Assembly: GCF_963975745.1 (NCBI RefSeq) | Contig: NZ_CAXBIB010000002.1 | Coordinates: 124,001 to 188,000, forward strand | Source: Parvibaculum sp963975745 | GTDB lineage: Bacteria > Pseudomonadota > Alphaproteobacteria > Parvibaculales > Parvibaculaceae | Direction: 5' to 3' | Length of the DNA stretch: 64,000 nt | Part shown: positions 43,089 to 51,656 of the stretch, piece after piece | How the letters are laid out: each line of letters starts with the position of its first letter | Position numbering within the stretch: position 1 is the first letter of the stretch | The notes under the pieces: model-generated | Seen by the model: only the letters and a program-made list of their open reading frames with translations | Told to the model about the DNA's origin: nothing | The model's database searches: none | Made by a program: the position numbers and the translations under genes

Positions 43089-44975
43089 TCAGGCGGCGTA
43101 GATCGTCTCGCCCCGCTTGATCGTCTCGACAATCGAGAGGTCACGCAATCGGGATGAATCTATCGCCTCAGGATCCTCGGCCGTGATGACGAAGTCGGCG
43201 AGCTTGCCTTCCTCGATCGACCCTTTGATATCGTCTTCGAAATGCTGATAGGCCGCATCGATGGTGATGCCGCGCAAGGCATCATAAGTGCTTATTCGTT
43301 GCTCTTCACCCAACACGCGATCGCTACGTGTGCGCCTGTTGGTCGCAGACCAGAGCAGCATGCGGCAATCGGAGGGGGCCACGGGCGAGTCATTATGGAG
43401 TGTGTAGCGCATGCCCCGCTCAATGGTCGACCGAACCGGACTGATGCGTGCCGCACGGACGGAGCCCAGCACAGAGTCGCGATGCCAATCGCCCCAATAG
43501 AATGTATGGGTCACGAAATAGGATGGCATGATACCCAGGCCGACCATACGGTCGAGCTGATCCTCCCGCAATGTCTGGGCATGGATGACGGTGGGACGCC
43601 GATCGCCCAGGCCGTGCTTCTTCGTCGCCTTCTCGACGGCGGCGATGAACTGATCGGCCGCGGCGTCGCCATTGCAATGGGCATAGACCTGCCAGCCCCG
43701 CGCAAAGGCATCGTCGACATAGTTGGCAGCGGTCAGATCATCGACAATGCGGTAACCGCTGTAGTTCGACGCGAAGCCGGGCGGAACCACTTCGTAAGGT
43801 TCAGTCAGCCATGCCGTCTTGGCCTGGGGCGAGCCATCCAGCATCAGCTTGATGCCACCGATCTTGAAACCGTTGTAGTCCTTTTGCATCTCGACATCGC
43901 CACGCGCCAGATCGTCGATATGCGTGAAAAAGGGATAAGCGACGACGTCGATCTTCAGGCGGTCGCGCTCGGCTGCCAGCGTCAACAGATCGTAGTCGGG
44001 GCGCCGTGTCGCGCCGTCCTGTGCGGTGGTGATGCCCCAAGCTGCATATTGATCCTGAACCTTGTCGAGCAGGTCGAGCAACTGTTCCTTCGAGACCTCG
44101 GGCAGCCGGGGCAAGGCAAGCGAAATCGCGCCCTCTTCCAGAATGCCGTTGGGTTCGCTTGTGCCTGGCCAGCGCCGTATGACGCCGCCGGCCGGATCGG
44201 GCGTATCCGCGTTGATGCCCAGAAGATTGAGCGCGTACGAATTCACCACGACCACATGCAGCGATGCGTGATAGGCGAGCACCGGCTGTTCGGTCGACAC
44301 CTCGTCGAGATCGGCCCGAGTGACCGCACGCTTCTCGGCCAGCAACGAATCGTCGTAGTTCGCGCCGAGGATCCAACCGCCGCGTCCACCGCCCGTCTTC
44401 TCGCGGAACGTCAGAAGCTCATTCTTGATATCGGCGATACTGCCGACAGGACCGGCGGGCATGGGTGCCAGATTCTGAAAACCCATCAAAAGCGCCGTCA
44501 GCGACAGATGACCGTGACAATCGATGAAACCGGGCAACATCGTCTTGCCACCAAGATCGACAATTCGGGCGCCGGGACCTGCGCGGGCGATCACATCCGC
44601 TTCGCGGCCAACCGCGAGAATTGTCCCGCCCTTGACCGCAACGGCGTCGACCACCGGCATGGCAGCATTCATCGTGCGGATCTTACCGCCACGATAGACA
44701 GTGGTACCGGACAAAGCCGCACGCGCCCGGCGGTTTGGGCCGACACCAATGGCAGGTGCCGCAAAAGCCAGCGCCGCGGCGGCACCCGCAAGCTTGTCTC
44801 CCGCCCCGGCCCGTGCCAGGCCGAGCGCGGTCAGCATTCCGGCTGTCAATGCCGCACCGGCACCAAAGAACCCCCGGCGGCTCAGATATTCACGCTTTGG
44901 CTGATAGGCATCCCACACATAAGGCGTGCAGCAGGGACAGTTGCCGCGATGGCTGTCTGGATCGTCGAATGACAT
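43089..44975 (-). CDS. Tat-exported YtcJ-like amidohydrolase
   Basis: 628 residues. The start region is unusual: a Cys cluster GNCPCCTPYVWDAYQP precedes the Tat motif YLSRRGFFGAGAALTAGM. The amidohydrolase domain has GGKTMLPGFIDCHGHLSLTAL (HxH metal ligands), QVYAHCNGDAAADQF, PTVIHAQTLREDQL and YTLHNDSPVAP (Asp), ending with the composite-domain GKLADFVI. Members hydrolyse amides or formamides (N-substituted formamide deformylase is the best known). The ATG at 44975 has GAGG at proper spacing; 40 in-frame codons upstream are not needed. It lies 22 bp after the crotonase gene and 26 bp before the phosphorylase, so it is probably part of one long leftward transcript. Substrate unknown. Confidence 0.82.
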   Translation of the reverse strand: MSFDDPDSHRGNCPCCTPYVWDAYQPKREYLSRRGFFGAGAALTAGMLTALGLARAGAGDKLAGAAAALAFAAPAIGVGPNRRARAALSGTTVYRGGKIRTMNAAMPVVDAVAVKGGTILAVGREADVIARAGPGARIVDLGGKTMLPGFIDCHGHLSLTALLMGFQNLAPMPAGPVGSIADIKNELLTFREKTGGGRGGWILGANYDDSLLAEKRAVTRADLDEVSTEQPVLAYHASLHVVVVNSYALNLLGINADTPDPAGGVIRRWPGTSEPNGILEEGAISLALPRLPEVSKEQLLDLLDKVQDQYAAWGITTAQDGATRRPDYDLLTLAAERDRLKIDVVAYPFFTHIDDLARGDVEMQKDYNGFKIGGIKLMLDGSPQAKTAWLTEPYEVVPPGFASNYSGYRIVDDLTAANYVDDAFARGWQVYAHCNGDAAADQFIAAVEKATKKHGLGDRRPTVIHAQTLREDQLDRMVGLGIMPSYFVTHTFYWGDWHRDSVLGSVRAARISPVRSTIERGMRYTLHNDSPVAPSDCRMLLWSATNRRTRSDRVLGEEQRISTYDALRGITIDAAYQHFEDDIKGSIEEGKLADFVITAEDPEAIDSSRLRDLSIVETIKRGETIYAA

Positions 44976-44997
44976 CAGGTCCTCGAAATGTTGCGCG

Positions 44998-45804
44998 TCA
45001 GCGCCCGGTAAAGTTCGGCGGGCGTTTTTCAAGAAAGGCGGAGACCGCTTCGCGATGATCCTCGCCGGTCGCCGCCAGCGCAAACTGATCGGCATCCATG
45101 AAGGTCACAGCAGCGTTCAAGGCCGTCGCGGCCTGAGTAATGCCGCGCTTGGCCATGCGCACCGATACGGGCGGCAACGCCGCTACCTTTTCTGCCCAGC
45201 GCAGAGCGGTTTCAAGCGCCCGGCTGTCGTCGCAAACCTCATCAACAAGCCCCCATCGTCCAGCCTGTTCCGCATCGACGCGCTCGCCAAAGATCGTGAG
45301 TTGCTTGGCGCGCGACGGCCCGATCAGGTTCACCATGCGGGGCTGGGTGTGCCAGCTCATGTTCATGCCCAGCGGGATTTCGGGAAGGCGGAAATGCGCG
45401 CCACGGGCCGCAATTCGAAAGTCGCAGGCAACCGCCAGCGCAACACCGCCGCCGATACAGAAACCTTCGATCGCGGCAATCGTGACCTGGTCGAGGGCCT
45501 CCCAGGCATCACACATGTCCGGGCCGGCGCGCAGCATTTCGCGCCGTTCCAGCAGCGATGCGGAGGCGCGTTTCGCCATTTCGGGATCGGCGAGATCGGC
45601 GCCGCCGGTAAAGGCGCTTCCGCCGGCCAGAACGATGGCGCTTGTCGTTACGTCGTCCCGCAGCAGACGCGCTGTCGCCGCCAGATCGCGCAACAGCCGG
45701 GCAGACAGGGCATTGACACGGTCGCCGCGGTCAAAACGGACGATTGCCACACGGCCGGTGCGCCTGATCGTGATGAATTCGCCGACTGTCTCGTCCCGCG
45801 CCAT
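44998..45804 (-). CDS. Enoyl-CoA hydratase/isomerase family protein (crotonase)
   Basis: 268 residues. Crotonase hallmarks are VRFDRGDRVNALSARLL, the oxyanion-hole strands VLAGGSAFTGGADLADPE and IEGFCIGGGVALAVACDFRIA, and FRLPEIPLGMNMSWHTQPRMV. The usual catalytic Glu pair region reads RLPEIPLGMNMS, so at least one Glu is kept; the precise reaction (hydratase, isomerase or hydrolase) is not decidable. The ATG at 45804 follows GGGGGCGG. First gene of the leftward block; a leader with terminator-like structure lies about 106 bp upstream. Confidence 0.85.
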   Translation of the reverse strand: MARDETVGEFITIRRTGRVAIVRFDRGDRVNALSARLLRDLAATARLLRDDVTTSAIVLAGGSAFTGGADLADPEMAKRASASLLERREMLRAGPDMCDAWEALDQVTIAAIEGFCIGGGVALAVACDFRIAARGAHFRLPEIPLGMNMSWHTQPRMVNLIGPSRAKQLTIFGERVDAEQAGRWGLVDEVCDDSRALETALRWAEKVAALPPVSVRMAKRGITQAATALNAAVTFMDADQFALAATGEDHREAVSAFLEKRPPNFTGR

Positions 45805-45910
45805 GCCGCCCCCACTGTCTTCGGCGGCTTCTGACCGACCGCTCCGGTTGTTGAGCGCAATGATGGCGCGGAGATTGGCTGCTGCAAAGGGTTTTCCCGC
45901 CCTGCAAGGC

Positions 45911-45983
45911 AAAAAGAAAGCGGACGGCGCCTTACCCCGCGCCGCCCGCTCCGATCCGGTCCATACGGACCGAACCTCCCCTC
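45911..45983 (-). promoter_or_regulatory. Candidate attenuator: 10-codon leader ORF plus intrinsic terminator
   Basis: Read leftward: GAGGGGAGG (45983-45975), 10 nt, then ATG at 45964 and a 10-codon ORF (MDRIGAGGAG) ending TAA at 45932. The start codon sits in the hairpin CGGTCC-GTAT-GGACCG (45972-45957). The end of the ORF overlaps a terminator stem (GCCGCCCGCT 45941-45950 with AGCGGACGGC 45919-45928, one mismatch) followed by a U-rich tract (complement of AAAAAGAA, 45911-45918). It lies about 106 bp before the crotonase start. It may control the leftward block or end a small RNA. The rest of 45984-46197 shows no gene. Confidence 0.45.
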
Positions 45984-46197
45984 AGATCAGGCGCTGACGA
46001 CCTGGCTTCAAGGATGAAAATCCATTTCAATCAGCACCGCCAGACTTGCGCCTGGCGCCTGAATGGACCCTGAACCGACCGTTAATCTCCCGGCTCGCGG
46101 TGCAGCAGCGTGTCACAGTTGAATCTGCGGACCGTTTGCTCTCGAATCCTGTTTGACGCGATACTTGATATCGGTGCCGCTTTTACCCGGAGATTTG

Positions 46198-47439
46198 ATG
46201 ACTGACCGCGAAGCAACCAGAACATCCTACGAGAGTTCCGTTTCGGCGGCCTGCCGACGATTGGGCTACGGTCCGACGATCGAATCCCTTCTTTCGCTGG
46301 CGGCACTGGAGATCAAGGTCGAGATTCCCATCGTGCGCGACAATGGCGAGCTTGCGATTTTTACCGGCTATCGCGTGCAACACCAGAATGTCCGCGGCCC
46401 CTGCAAGGGTGGGTTGCGTTACCACCCGGGCGTCGACATTCACGAAGTACGCGAACTCGCGGCACTGATGACTATGAAGACGGCATTGGCCGACATTCCT
46501 CTTGGCGGCGGCAAGGGCGGGATTTCGTGCAACCCGCACGAGATGAGCCTGCGCGAGCTCGAGGTTCTCACGCGCAAGTTCGTCAAGCGCATTCATCGGG
46601 AGATCGGTCCGAATGCCGATATCATGGCGCCGGATGTCGGCACCAATTCCCAGACGATGGGCTGGATTCACAGCGAATACTCGGCCATTTACGGCCACTC
46701 GCCTGCCGCTGTCACCGGCAAGCCGCTGGTTCTAGGCGGATCGCCCGGGCGCGAAAGCGCTACGGGCCAGGGCATCGGCATTGTCGTCGCCGAGCATGCC
46801 CGACGCCACGAGATCGAGCTGAAAGATACGACCGCGGTCATCCAGGGATTTGGCAATGTCGGATTCCACGCCGCACAGGCACTGGCGGCTCTTGGCGTCA
46901 GGGTTATCGCTGTTTCCGATTCGCGCAGCGCCGTTCGCCGCGACAAGGGAATAGACCTCGATGCTCTCTCTGCACAGAAGCGCACGCGGGGATCGCTGAA
47001 GGATGCGGAGGGTCACGAAGCGATTGAGCCCGATACACTATTCGAAATACCGTGTGATTATCTGGTGCCGGCGGCGCTCGGCGATGCAATTCACGCCGGG
47101 AATGTCGATCGCGTCGCTTGCCACACCCTCGTCGAGGGGGCCAATGCACCGGTCACCACCGAGGCCGATCTGGCCCTTCGGGACCGCGGCGTGACCATCA
47201 TTCCCGATATTCTGGCAAATGCCGGCGGTGTGATCGTCAGTTATTTCGAGTGGGTACAGAATCTTCAGCGCCTGGTCTGGCCGCGTGCGCAGGTCGACGC
47301 CGAGCTCGAGCGCATTCTGGGTCAGGCCACCCGCGACGTGCTTACACATGCCGCCGAGACCGGGCTCGACCTGCGCGCTGCGGCCTTCGACATTGCCGTG
47401 AAACGCGTCAAGGAAGCGCTGGACGTGACCGGATTCTGA
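46198..47439 (+). CDS. Glu/Leu/Phe/Val dehydrogenase (glutamate dehydrogenase)
   Basis: 413 residues, hexameric GDH length. Substrate domain: GPCKGGLRYHPGV, DIPLGGGKGGISCNPHEM (catalytic Lys), MAPDVGTNSQTMGWIHSEYS. Rossmann domain: VIQGFGNVGFHAAQALA. It interconverts glutamate with 2-oxoglutarate + NH3 with NAD(P). The ATG at 46198 has GGAG 6 nt upstream; a longer start at 46153 has none. It could use ammonia released by agmatine deiminase and the amidase, but it lies on a separate transcript. Leucine or phenylalanine dehydrogenase activity is not excluded. Confidence 0.9.
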   Translation: MTDREATRTSYESSVSAACRRLGYGPTIESLLSLAALEIKVEIPIVRDNGELAIFTGYRVQHQNVRGPCKGGLRYHPGVDIHEVRELAALMTMKTALADIPLGGGKGGISCNPHEMSLRELEVLTRKFVKRIHREIGPNADIMAPDVGTNSQTMGWIHSEYSAIYGHSPAAVTGKPLVLGGSPGRESATGQGIGIVVAEHARRHEIELKDTTAVIQGFGNVGFHAAQALAALGVRVIAVSDSRSAVRRDKGIDLDALSAQKRTRGSLKDAEGHEAIEPDTLFEIPCDYLVPAALGDAIHAGNVDRVACHTLVEGANAPVTTEADLALRDRGVTIIPDILANAGGVIVSYFEWVQNLQRLVWPRAQVDAELERILGQATRDVLTHAAETGLDLRAAAFDIAVKRVKEALDVTGF

Positions 47440-47532
47440 CCCCTCACATTACGGTCATAAGCTTCGTGTAACGCTTGGCATGTTACGCTCTGACCAAGTC
47501 GCCCCCCCGCCCCGAGCAGGATTCCGGTCCAG

Positions 47533-48342
47533 ATGCCTGAAAACAGCTTCCTGCAAGCCTTGCTGCTTGGCATTGTCGAGGGCATTACCGAATTCCTGCC
47601 GGTATCGTCGACAGGGCATCTGGTCGTGGCCGGAGAGCTTCTCGGATTCGACAGCGTTCCGGGTGAGGTCTTCGAGACCATGGTCCAGGTCGGCGCAATC
47701 ATGGCGATCTGCACTCTTTATCGGGAGCGCATGATATCGGTTGCCAGAGGCCTTGCCGGCGGCGACAAGGCCGCACGCAACTTTCTGGCGACGATCATCG
47801 TAGCCACCCTCCCAATGATCGCACTAGGTGCAATCTTCTACGACTTCATTGTGAGCGTGCTGTTTTCGCCCTATGTCGTCAGTGTGGCCTTTATCGTGGG
47901 GGGCATCGCCATCATCACGATCGAGCGGCTGAATATCGACCAGACGGTCGACTCCATTGAGGCTTTCACACCCCTGACGGCCCTCAAAATCGGCGTTTTC
48001 CAGTGTCTTGCACTCATTCCGGGCGTATCACGCGCGGGCGCAACCATCATCGGTTCTCTATTGGTCGGCGTGGAACGGAAGACAGCGGCCGAGTTTTCCT
48101 TTTTCCTCGCTGTTCCGGTCATCGTCGGCGCCACGGTTTTCGACCTCTGGGGCAATCGGGCTCTGCTCAATGGCGCCCATCTGCCGGTACTTGCCGTTGG
48201 TGTGGTCGCCGCCTTTCTGGCGGCGCTGGTGACCGTGAAATGGTTCGTGGGCTTTGTCAGTCATCACGGATTCTCCATTTTCGGATGGTACCGGATCGCT
48301 TTCGGCAGCTTCCTGCTTGTCTACTTTCTGATGGGAAGCTGA
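47533..48342 (+). CDS. uppP: Undecaprenyl-diphosphatase UppP (BacA)
   Basis: 269 residues, polytopic inner-membrane enzyme. The two signature stretches are present: EGITEFLPVSSTGHLVVAGE (residues 15-34) and IPGVSRAGATIIGSLLVGV (about 159-177). It dephosphorylates C55-PP to recycle the carrier for peptidoglycan and other envelope polymers; overexpression elsewhere gives bacitracin resistance. Preceded by a 93-bp gap after gdh with no clear terminator. Confidence 0.95.
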   Translation: MPENSFLQALLLGIVEGITEFLPVSSTGHLVVAGELLGFDSVPGEVFETMVQVGAIMAICTLYRERMISVARGLAGGDKAARNFLATIIVATLPMIALGAIFYDFIVSVLFSPYVVSVAFIVGGIAIITIERLNIDQTVDSIEAFTPLTALKIGVFQCLALIPGVSRAGATIIGSLLVGVERKTAAEFSFFLAVPVIVGATVFDLWGNRALLNGAHLPVLAVGVVAAFLAALVTVKWFVGFVSHHGFSIFGWYRIAFGSFLLVYFLMGS

Positions 48343-48426
48343 CGCATTCGGCCAGACATTAATATCCGTTAATGCGTCGCCCGATTTTCCTGAATGCATG
48401 ACTGAAAGTCGGCACGTAACCCGCAT

Positions 48427-48441
48427 TTAACCGAGCGTTAT
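48427..48441. promoter_or_regulatory. Near-consensus CtrA-type site upstream of the histidine kinase
   Basis: TTAA-CCGAGCG-TTAT, 7 of 8 core bases of TTAA-N7-TTAA, 58 bp before the kinase start. A second TTAA pair at 48359/48369 has spacing N6 instead of N7. CtrA control is inferred. Confidence 0.35.
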
Positions 48442-48499
48442 ACGTTTGGCCGTAGCGTGCCAACTGTACGCGGGGATTCTCAGGAACGTCCGATTTCAC

Positions 48500-50026
48500 A
48501 TGGCGGTAGTTCACACTCAGGCCCAGAGCAACTTCACGGCCGGACCGGATGGCTGCGCCGAGCGCACGGCATGGATGGGTACGCCTGAGTCCGCCCCGGA
48601 TACGCCTGCCGATCAGCAGGAACCGAAAACCAACTACCAGATCGACCCGATTACACTTCATTTTCGGGATGCCGGCGTCGAAGAACAATATGCGACACGC
48701 AATTTCTCGGAACAGATCGGACTGACGCGATTCTCGATCGCGATGGGTGCCGTGATCTTCTCGCTCTATGCGCTGTTCGACCCCTACATCATTCCGGAAA
48801 TCGTCAACGAGGCCGCTGCGATCCGGCTCGGCGTGGCCGCGCCCCTTCTGTTCGCCATCGTCGCCATTTCCTACCTGCCCGGCTTTTCACATCGACACCA
48901 GGGTCTTCTGTCCTTGGCGATGTGCATTCCGGGTCTGGCCGTCGTGGCCATGATCTCGATCGCCGATGCGCCCGGCAACTATCTCTACTATGCCGGCGTG
49001 CTGATCGTCCTCAGCTATGTCAACTGCCTGTGGCGCCTTCGCTACTACTATTGCAGCCTGATGTCGCTGGTCACACTCGTCTGCTATGAATATGTGGTTT
49101 TCTTCGTCAACCCGATCCCGACGCATATTCTGATCAACAACAACGCCTTTCTGATCTTTGGCGTCGGCGTCAGCATCTTCGTCAACTACATTCAGGAATA
49201 CCAGCTCCGCAAGGCGTTCATCTACAATGAACAACTGCGCTTCGAAAAACGACGTTCGGAACGCCTTCTCAGCCGCTCCGAAGCGGCCAATCGGTCCAAG
49301 AACGACTTTCTGGCAATCATGAGCCACGAACTGCGGACGCCGCTCAATGCGATTATCGGCTTCTCGGAAATCATCTCAAGCCAGATGTTCGGACCCGTCG
49401 GCCAATCGAAATATGTGGACTATGCCGGTGACATCCGCTCCAGCGGCGCGCATCTTCTGAGCATCATCAATGACATTCTCGACATTTCGAAAGCGGAGGC
49501 CGGCAAGCTACAACTCGAAGAGGAACCGCTTGATCCGGTCGAGTCACTCAACCAGACGATGCGCATGTTCCGGCAGCGTGCCTCCGAACTCGGCGTCGAT
49601 CTCACCTTCCGCGTAAGGGACGATCTTCCCTGGATAATCGTCGATCCGCGGCTTTTCAATCAAGTAGCCATCAACCTGACCTCAAATGCACTCAAGTTCA
49701 CGCCCGAAGGCGGGCAGGTTCGCGTCGAACTCGGCCTCGACAACCATGGCGACATGGTATTCAGCGTCGAGGATACAGGTATCGGCATCAAGGCATCAGA
49801 CCTCACGCGGATATTCGAGCCCTTCGTGCAGGTCGAGGATGCCATGTCGCGCACACAACAGGGCACGGGTCTCGGTCTGCCGCTGGTCCGCAAGATCATG
49901 AACCTGCATGGCGGAACGGTCGACCTTGATAGCCGCGTTGGCGAGGGCACGATTGTGAAGGCCACGTTCCCCAAGAGCCGTTTCGTTGCTCCCGAGGCCG
50001 ATGCCGCTGCCTGGCGAACATACTAG
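48500..50026 (+). CDS. Membrane-bound sensor histidine kinase
   Basis: 508 residues. Cytoplasmic N-terminus, about six TM helices (residues ~75-230), a short coiled linker, then HisKA with FLAIMSHELRTPLNAIIGFSE (phospho-acceptor His276). HATPase_c follows with N-box NLTSNALKFTPEGG, G1 VEDTGIGI, F-box IFEPFVQVEDAMSR and G2 GTGLGLPLVRK. No PAS, HAMP or receiver domain and no response regulator gene beside it, so the partner is elsewhere. The start is uncertain: ATG 48500 is the best in frame but the ribosome site is weak. The helical sensor lacks a known input domain. CtrA-like half-sites upstream hint at cell-cycle regulation. Convergent with the PilZ-methyltransferase gene. Confidence 0.85.
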   Translation: MAVVHTQAQSNFTAGPDGCAERTAWMGTPESAPDTPADQQEPKTNYQIDPITLHFRDAGVEEQYATRNFSEQIGLTRFSIAMGAVIFSLYALFDPYIIPEIVNEAAAIRLGVAAPLLFAIVAISYLPGFSHRHQGLLSLAMCIPGLAVVAMISIADAPGNYLYYAGVLIVLSYVNCLWRLRYYYCSLMSLVTLVCYEYVVFFVNPIPTHILINNNAFLIFGVGVSIFVNYIQEYQLRKAFIYNEQLRFEKRRSERLLSRSEAANRSKNDFLAIMSHELRTPLNAIIGFSEIISSQMFGPVGQSKYVDYAGDIRSSGAHLLSIINDILDISKAEAGKLQLEEEPLDPVESLNQTMRMFRQRASELGVDLTFRVRDDLPWIIVDPRLFNQVAINLTSNALKFTPEGGQVRVELGLDNHGDMVFSVEDTGIGIKASDLTRIFEPFVQVEDAMSRTQQGTGLGLPLVRKIMNLHGGTVDLDSRVGEGTIVKATFPKSRFVAPEADAAAWRTY

Positions 50027-50044
50027 CCGATCTATTCCGGCGGC

Positions 50045-51496
50045 TTATGCCGGCTTGTCGACTACCATCAGATAGATGCACTTCGTGGAGTCGACTTCAA
50101 CCGTGACGTTTGCGATATCCAGCCCGTCGATCAGGGCCAGCATATCGCTTTCGGTACGATAGACCAGACTCCAATCCGTCACGAACTCGAGCGGCCATTC
50201 GCAGGCCTCGCGACCTTTCTTGACATTGGCCAGTATCAACTGCCCACCCGGCTTGACCTGCGCATAGAGATCATGTGTCAACGCACGTGCGCGACGTGCC
50301 GAAAGATAATCATAGAGGCCAAGGCTGTAGATTACATCCTGGGGCGGCAGCGACTTGAACAATGCCCCAGCTTTCAAAAGCTGTGCAAACGATGCCTGCA
50401 GGCACTGGACCTTTGCCCGGCCCGCATGACGGACCACTTCCGGATATGCGTGCTCATAGGCGTGGTTCAAGGCGCGATCATCCTGATCGATCAGCGTGAA
50501 ATTGACCGGCGATGGCAGATGATCGATCTTCAGATAATCGTAAACTTCGTAGGCCGATCCGCAGCCCAGATTGGCAATGTTCAGGGGTGTGTCGCCGGCG
50601 GAGGCCGCGATGCGTTCCGCGATCAGCTTCTGTGTCATGCGCAATCGCGTGCCGACACAGGCGCCGGTTTCGATGCCGATGCGATGCAGCAGCTTTTCGT
50701 AGGGTGTATCGCCGACGCGCTGCCACTCATAGACGTAATTCATGATGCGGAAGTCCCCGGGATAGCCCAGCGGCTTCTCGTAGCAGCGTTTCATGACCGC
50801 GCCCGGCATGAAGTCGGGAGTCAGCACGCGTTCGGCGTATCGTTTATGCCGCGCCAGCATTGCCGGATCGCTCCAGACCGGCGCCAGAATGTCGTTGCCC
50901 CGGTACCAGAGCTCCTTCCATTGCGGAACGATCCGGTCTTCACAGGCAATCAGGGCGTCGAGCAGCAGTCTCTCGCGCTCACGTCCGGTCGCAGTGAGGC
51001 GCGCCTCGAACGTTTCCAGAATGTCCTTGTAGGAGCGGAACAGATTGAGAATTTCGGTGCTGAGTTGCTGGAACTCCGGGAGGATTCCCTGCGAGCTACC
51101 AAAGGCCGGGTCAGCCAGCGCCTGTGTCAGCACCAGACTGTCGTGATCGGTCACAATCGTCGGGATATCGAGATAGCCAGTCGTGAATTCGAGCGCTACC
51201 GTGGTTCTCATGCCATGGGGCTCAATTCGGCGAACTCGCCCGGCGCCACCGAAAAGCCGCGCCTCGCCCAGCCGCAGTTCGAACGGCATTTCAGCGCCGA
51301 TCAGATTGTCCCAGCCGTCGGCCTTGGCGCTCTGCACCGCGATGCCGGTCATGCTGAGATCCTTCAACGTGGCGCGCTCGTCGTCGATGAATACGGCCGG
51401 GATTGCATCGCGAAAGAGCTGCTCCGGTTTGAAGCGCTCCGCGCGATAAAACATCTTGCGCCCGTGCGCTCCCGTCAGTTGCTCATACGTTCGCAT
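50045..51496 (-). CDS. PilZ domain-SAM methyltransferase fusion
   Basis: 483 residues. Residues ~14-105 look like PilZ (c-di-GMP receptor): FYRAERFKPEQLF provides a basic cluster and ATLKDLSMTGIAV matches [D/N]xSxxG. Residues ~140-235 are helical. Residues ~235-480 form a class I methyltransferase: PLGYPGDFRIMNYVYEWQRV, NLGCGSAYEVYDYL (SAM loop), FTLIDQDDRALNHA and VIYSLGLYDYLSARRA. The GYPGDFRxMxYVYE region recalls the PhcB-type enzyme family linked to 3-hydroxy fatty-acid methyl ester signals; that link is weak inference. So methylation may respond to c-di-GMP. An exact CtrA-type box is about 70 bp upstream. Confidence 0.72.
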   Translation of the reverse strand: MRTYEQLTGAHGRKMFYRAERFKPEQLFRDAIPAVFIDDERATLKDLSMTGIAVQSAKADGWDNLIGAEMPFELRLGEARLFGGAGRVRRIEPHGMRTTVALEFTTGYLDIPTIVTDHDSLVLTQALADPAFGSSQGILPEFQQLSTEILNLFRSYKDILETFEARLTATGRERERLLLDALIACEDRIVPQWKELWYRGNDILAPVWSDPAMLARHKRYAERVLTPDFMPGAVMKRCYEKPLGYPGDFRIMNYVYEWQRVGDTPYEKLLHRIGIETGACVGTRLRMTQKLIAERIAASAGDTPLNIANLGCGSAYEVYDYLKIDHLPSPVNFTLIDQDDRALNHAYEHAYPEVVRHAGRAKVQCLQASFAQLLKAGALFKSLPPQDVIYSLGLYDYLSARRARALTHDLYAQVKPGGQLILANVKKGREACEWPLEFVTDWSLVYRTESDMLALIDGLDIANVTVEVDSTKCIYLMVVDKPA

Positions 51497-51564
51497 TGCC
51501 CACCCACCCGTTACTCACACACACCGGCTCATAAGGAATCACATGCGTTAGCAAATTACAAACA

Positions 51565-51579
51565 TTAACAAACGGTTAA
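51565..51579. promoter_or_regulatory. CtrA-type binding site TTAA-N7-TTAA
   Basis: TTAACAAACGGTTAA at 51565-51579 is an exact match on both strands to the alphaproteobacterial CtrA core. It lies 68-83 bp upstream of the PilZ-methyltransferase start in an AT-rich stretch, the usual promoter position. The remaining 51497-51656 region carries nothing else recognisable. Confidence 0.6.
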
Positions 51580-51656
51580 TGCTCGGCTTTAAAGCGTTCC
51601 ATAACGACGAGTCTAGGGAAAATCGTGAATCTAGTATGCCGGGCCGCCGCGAGCCA

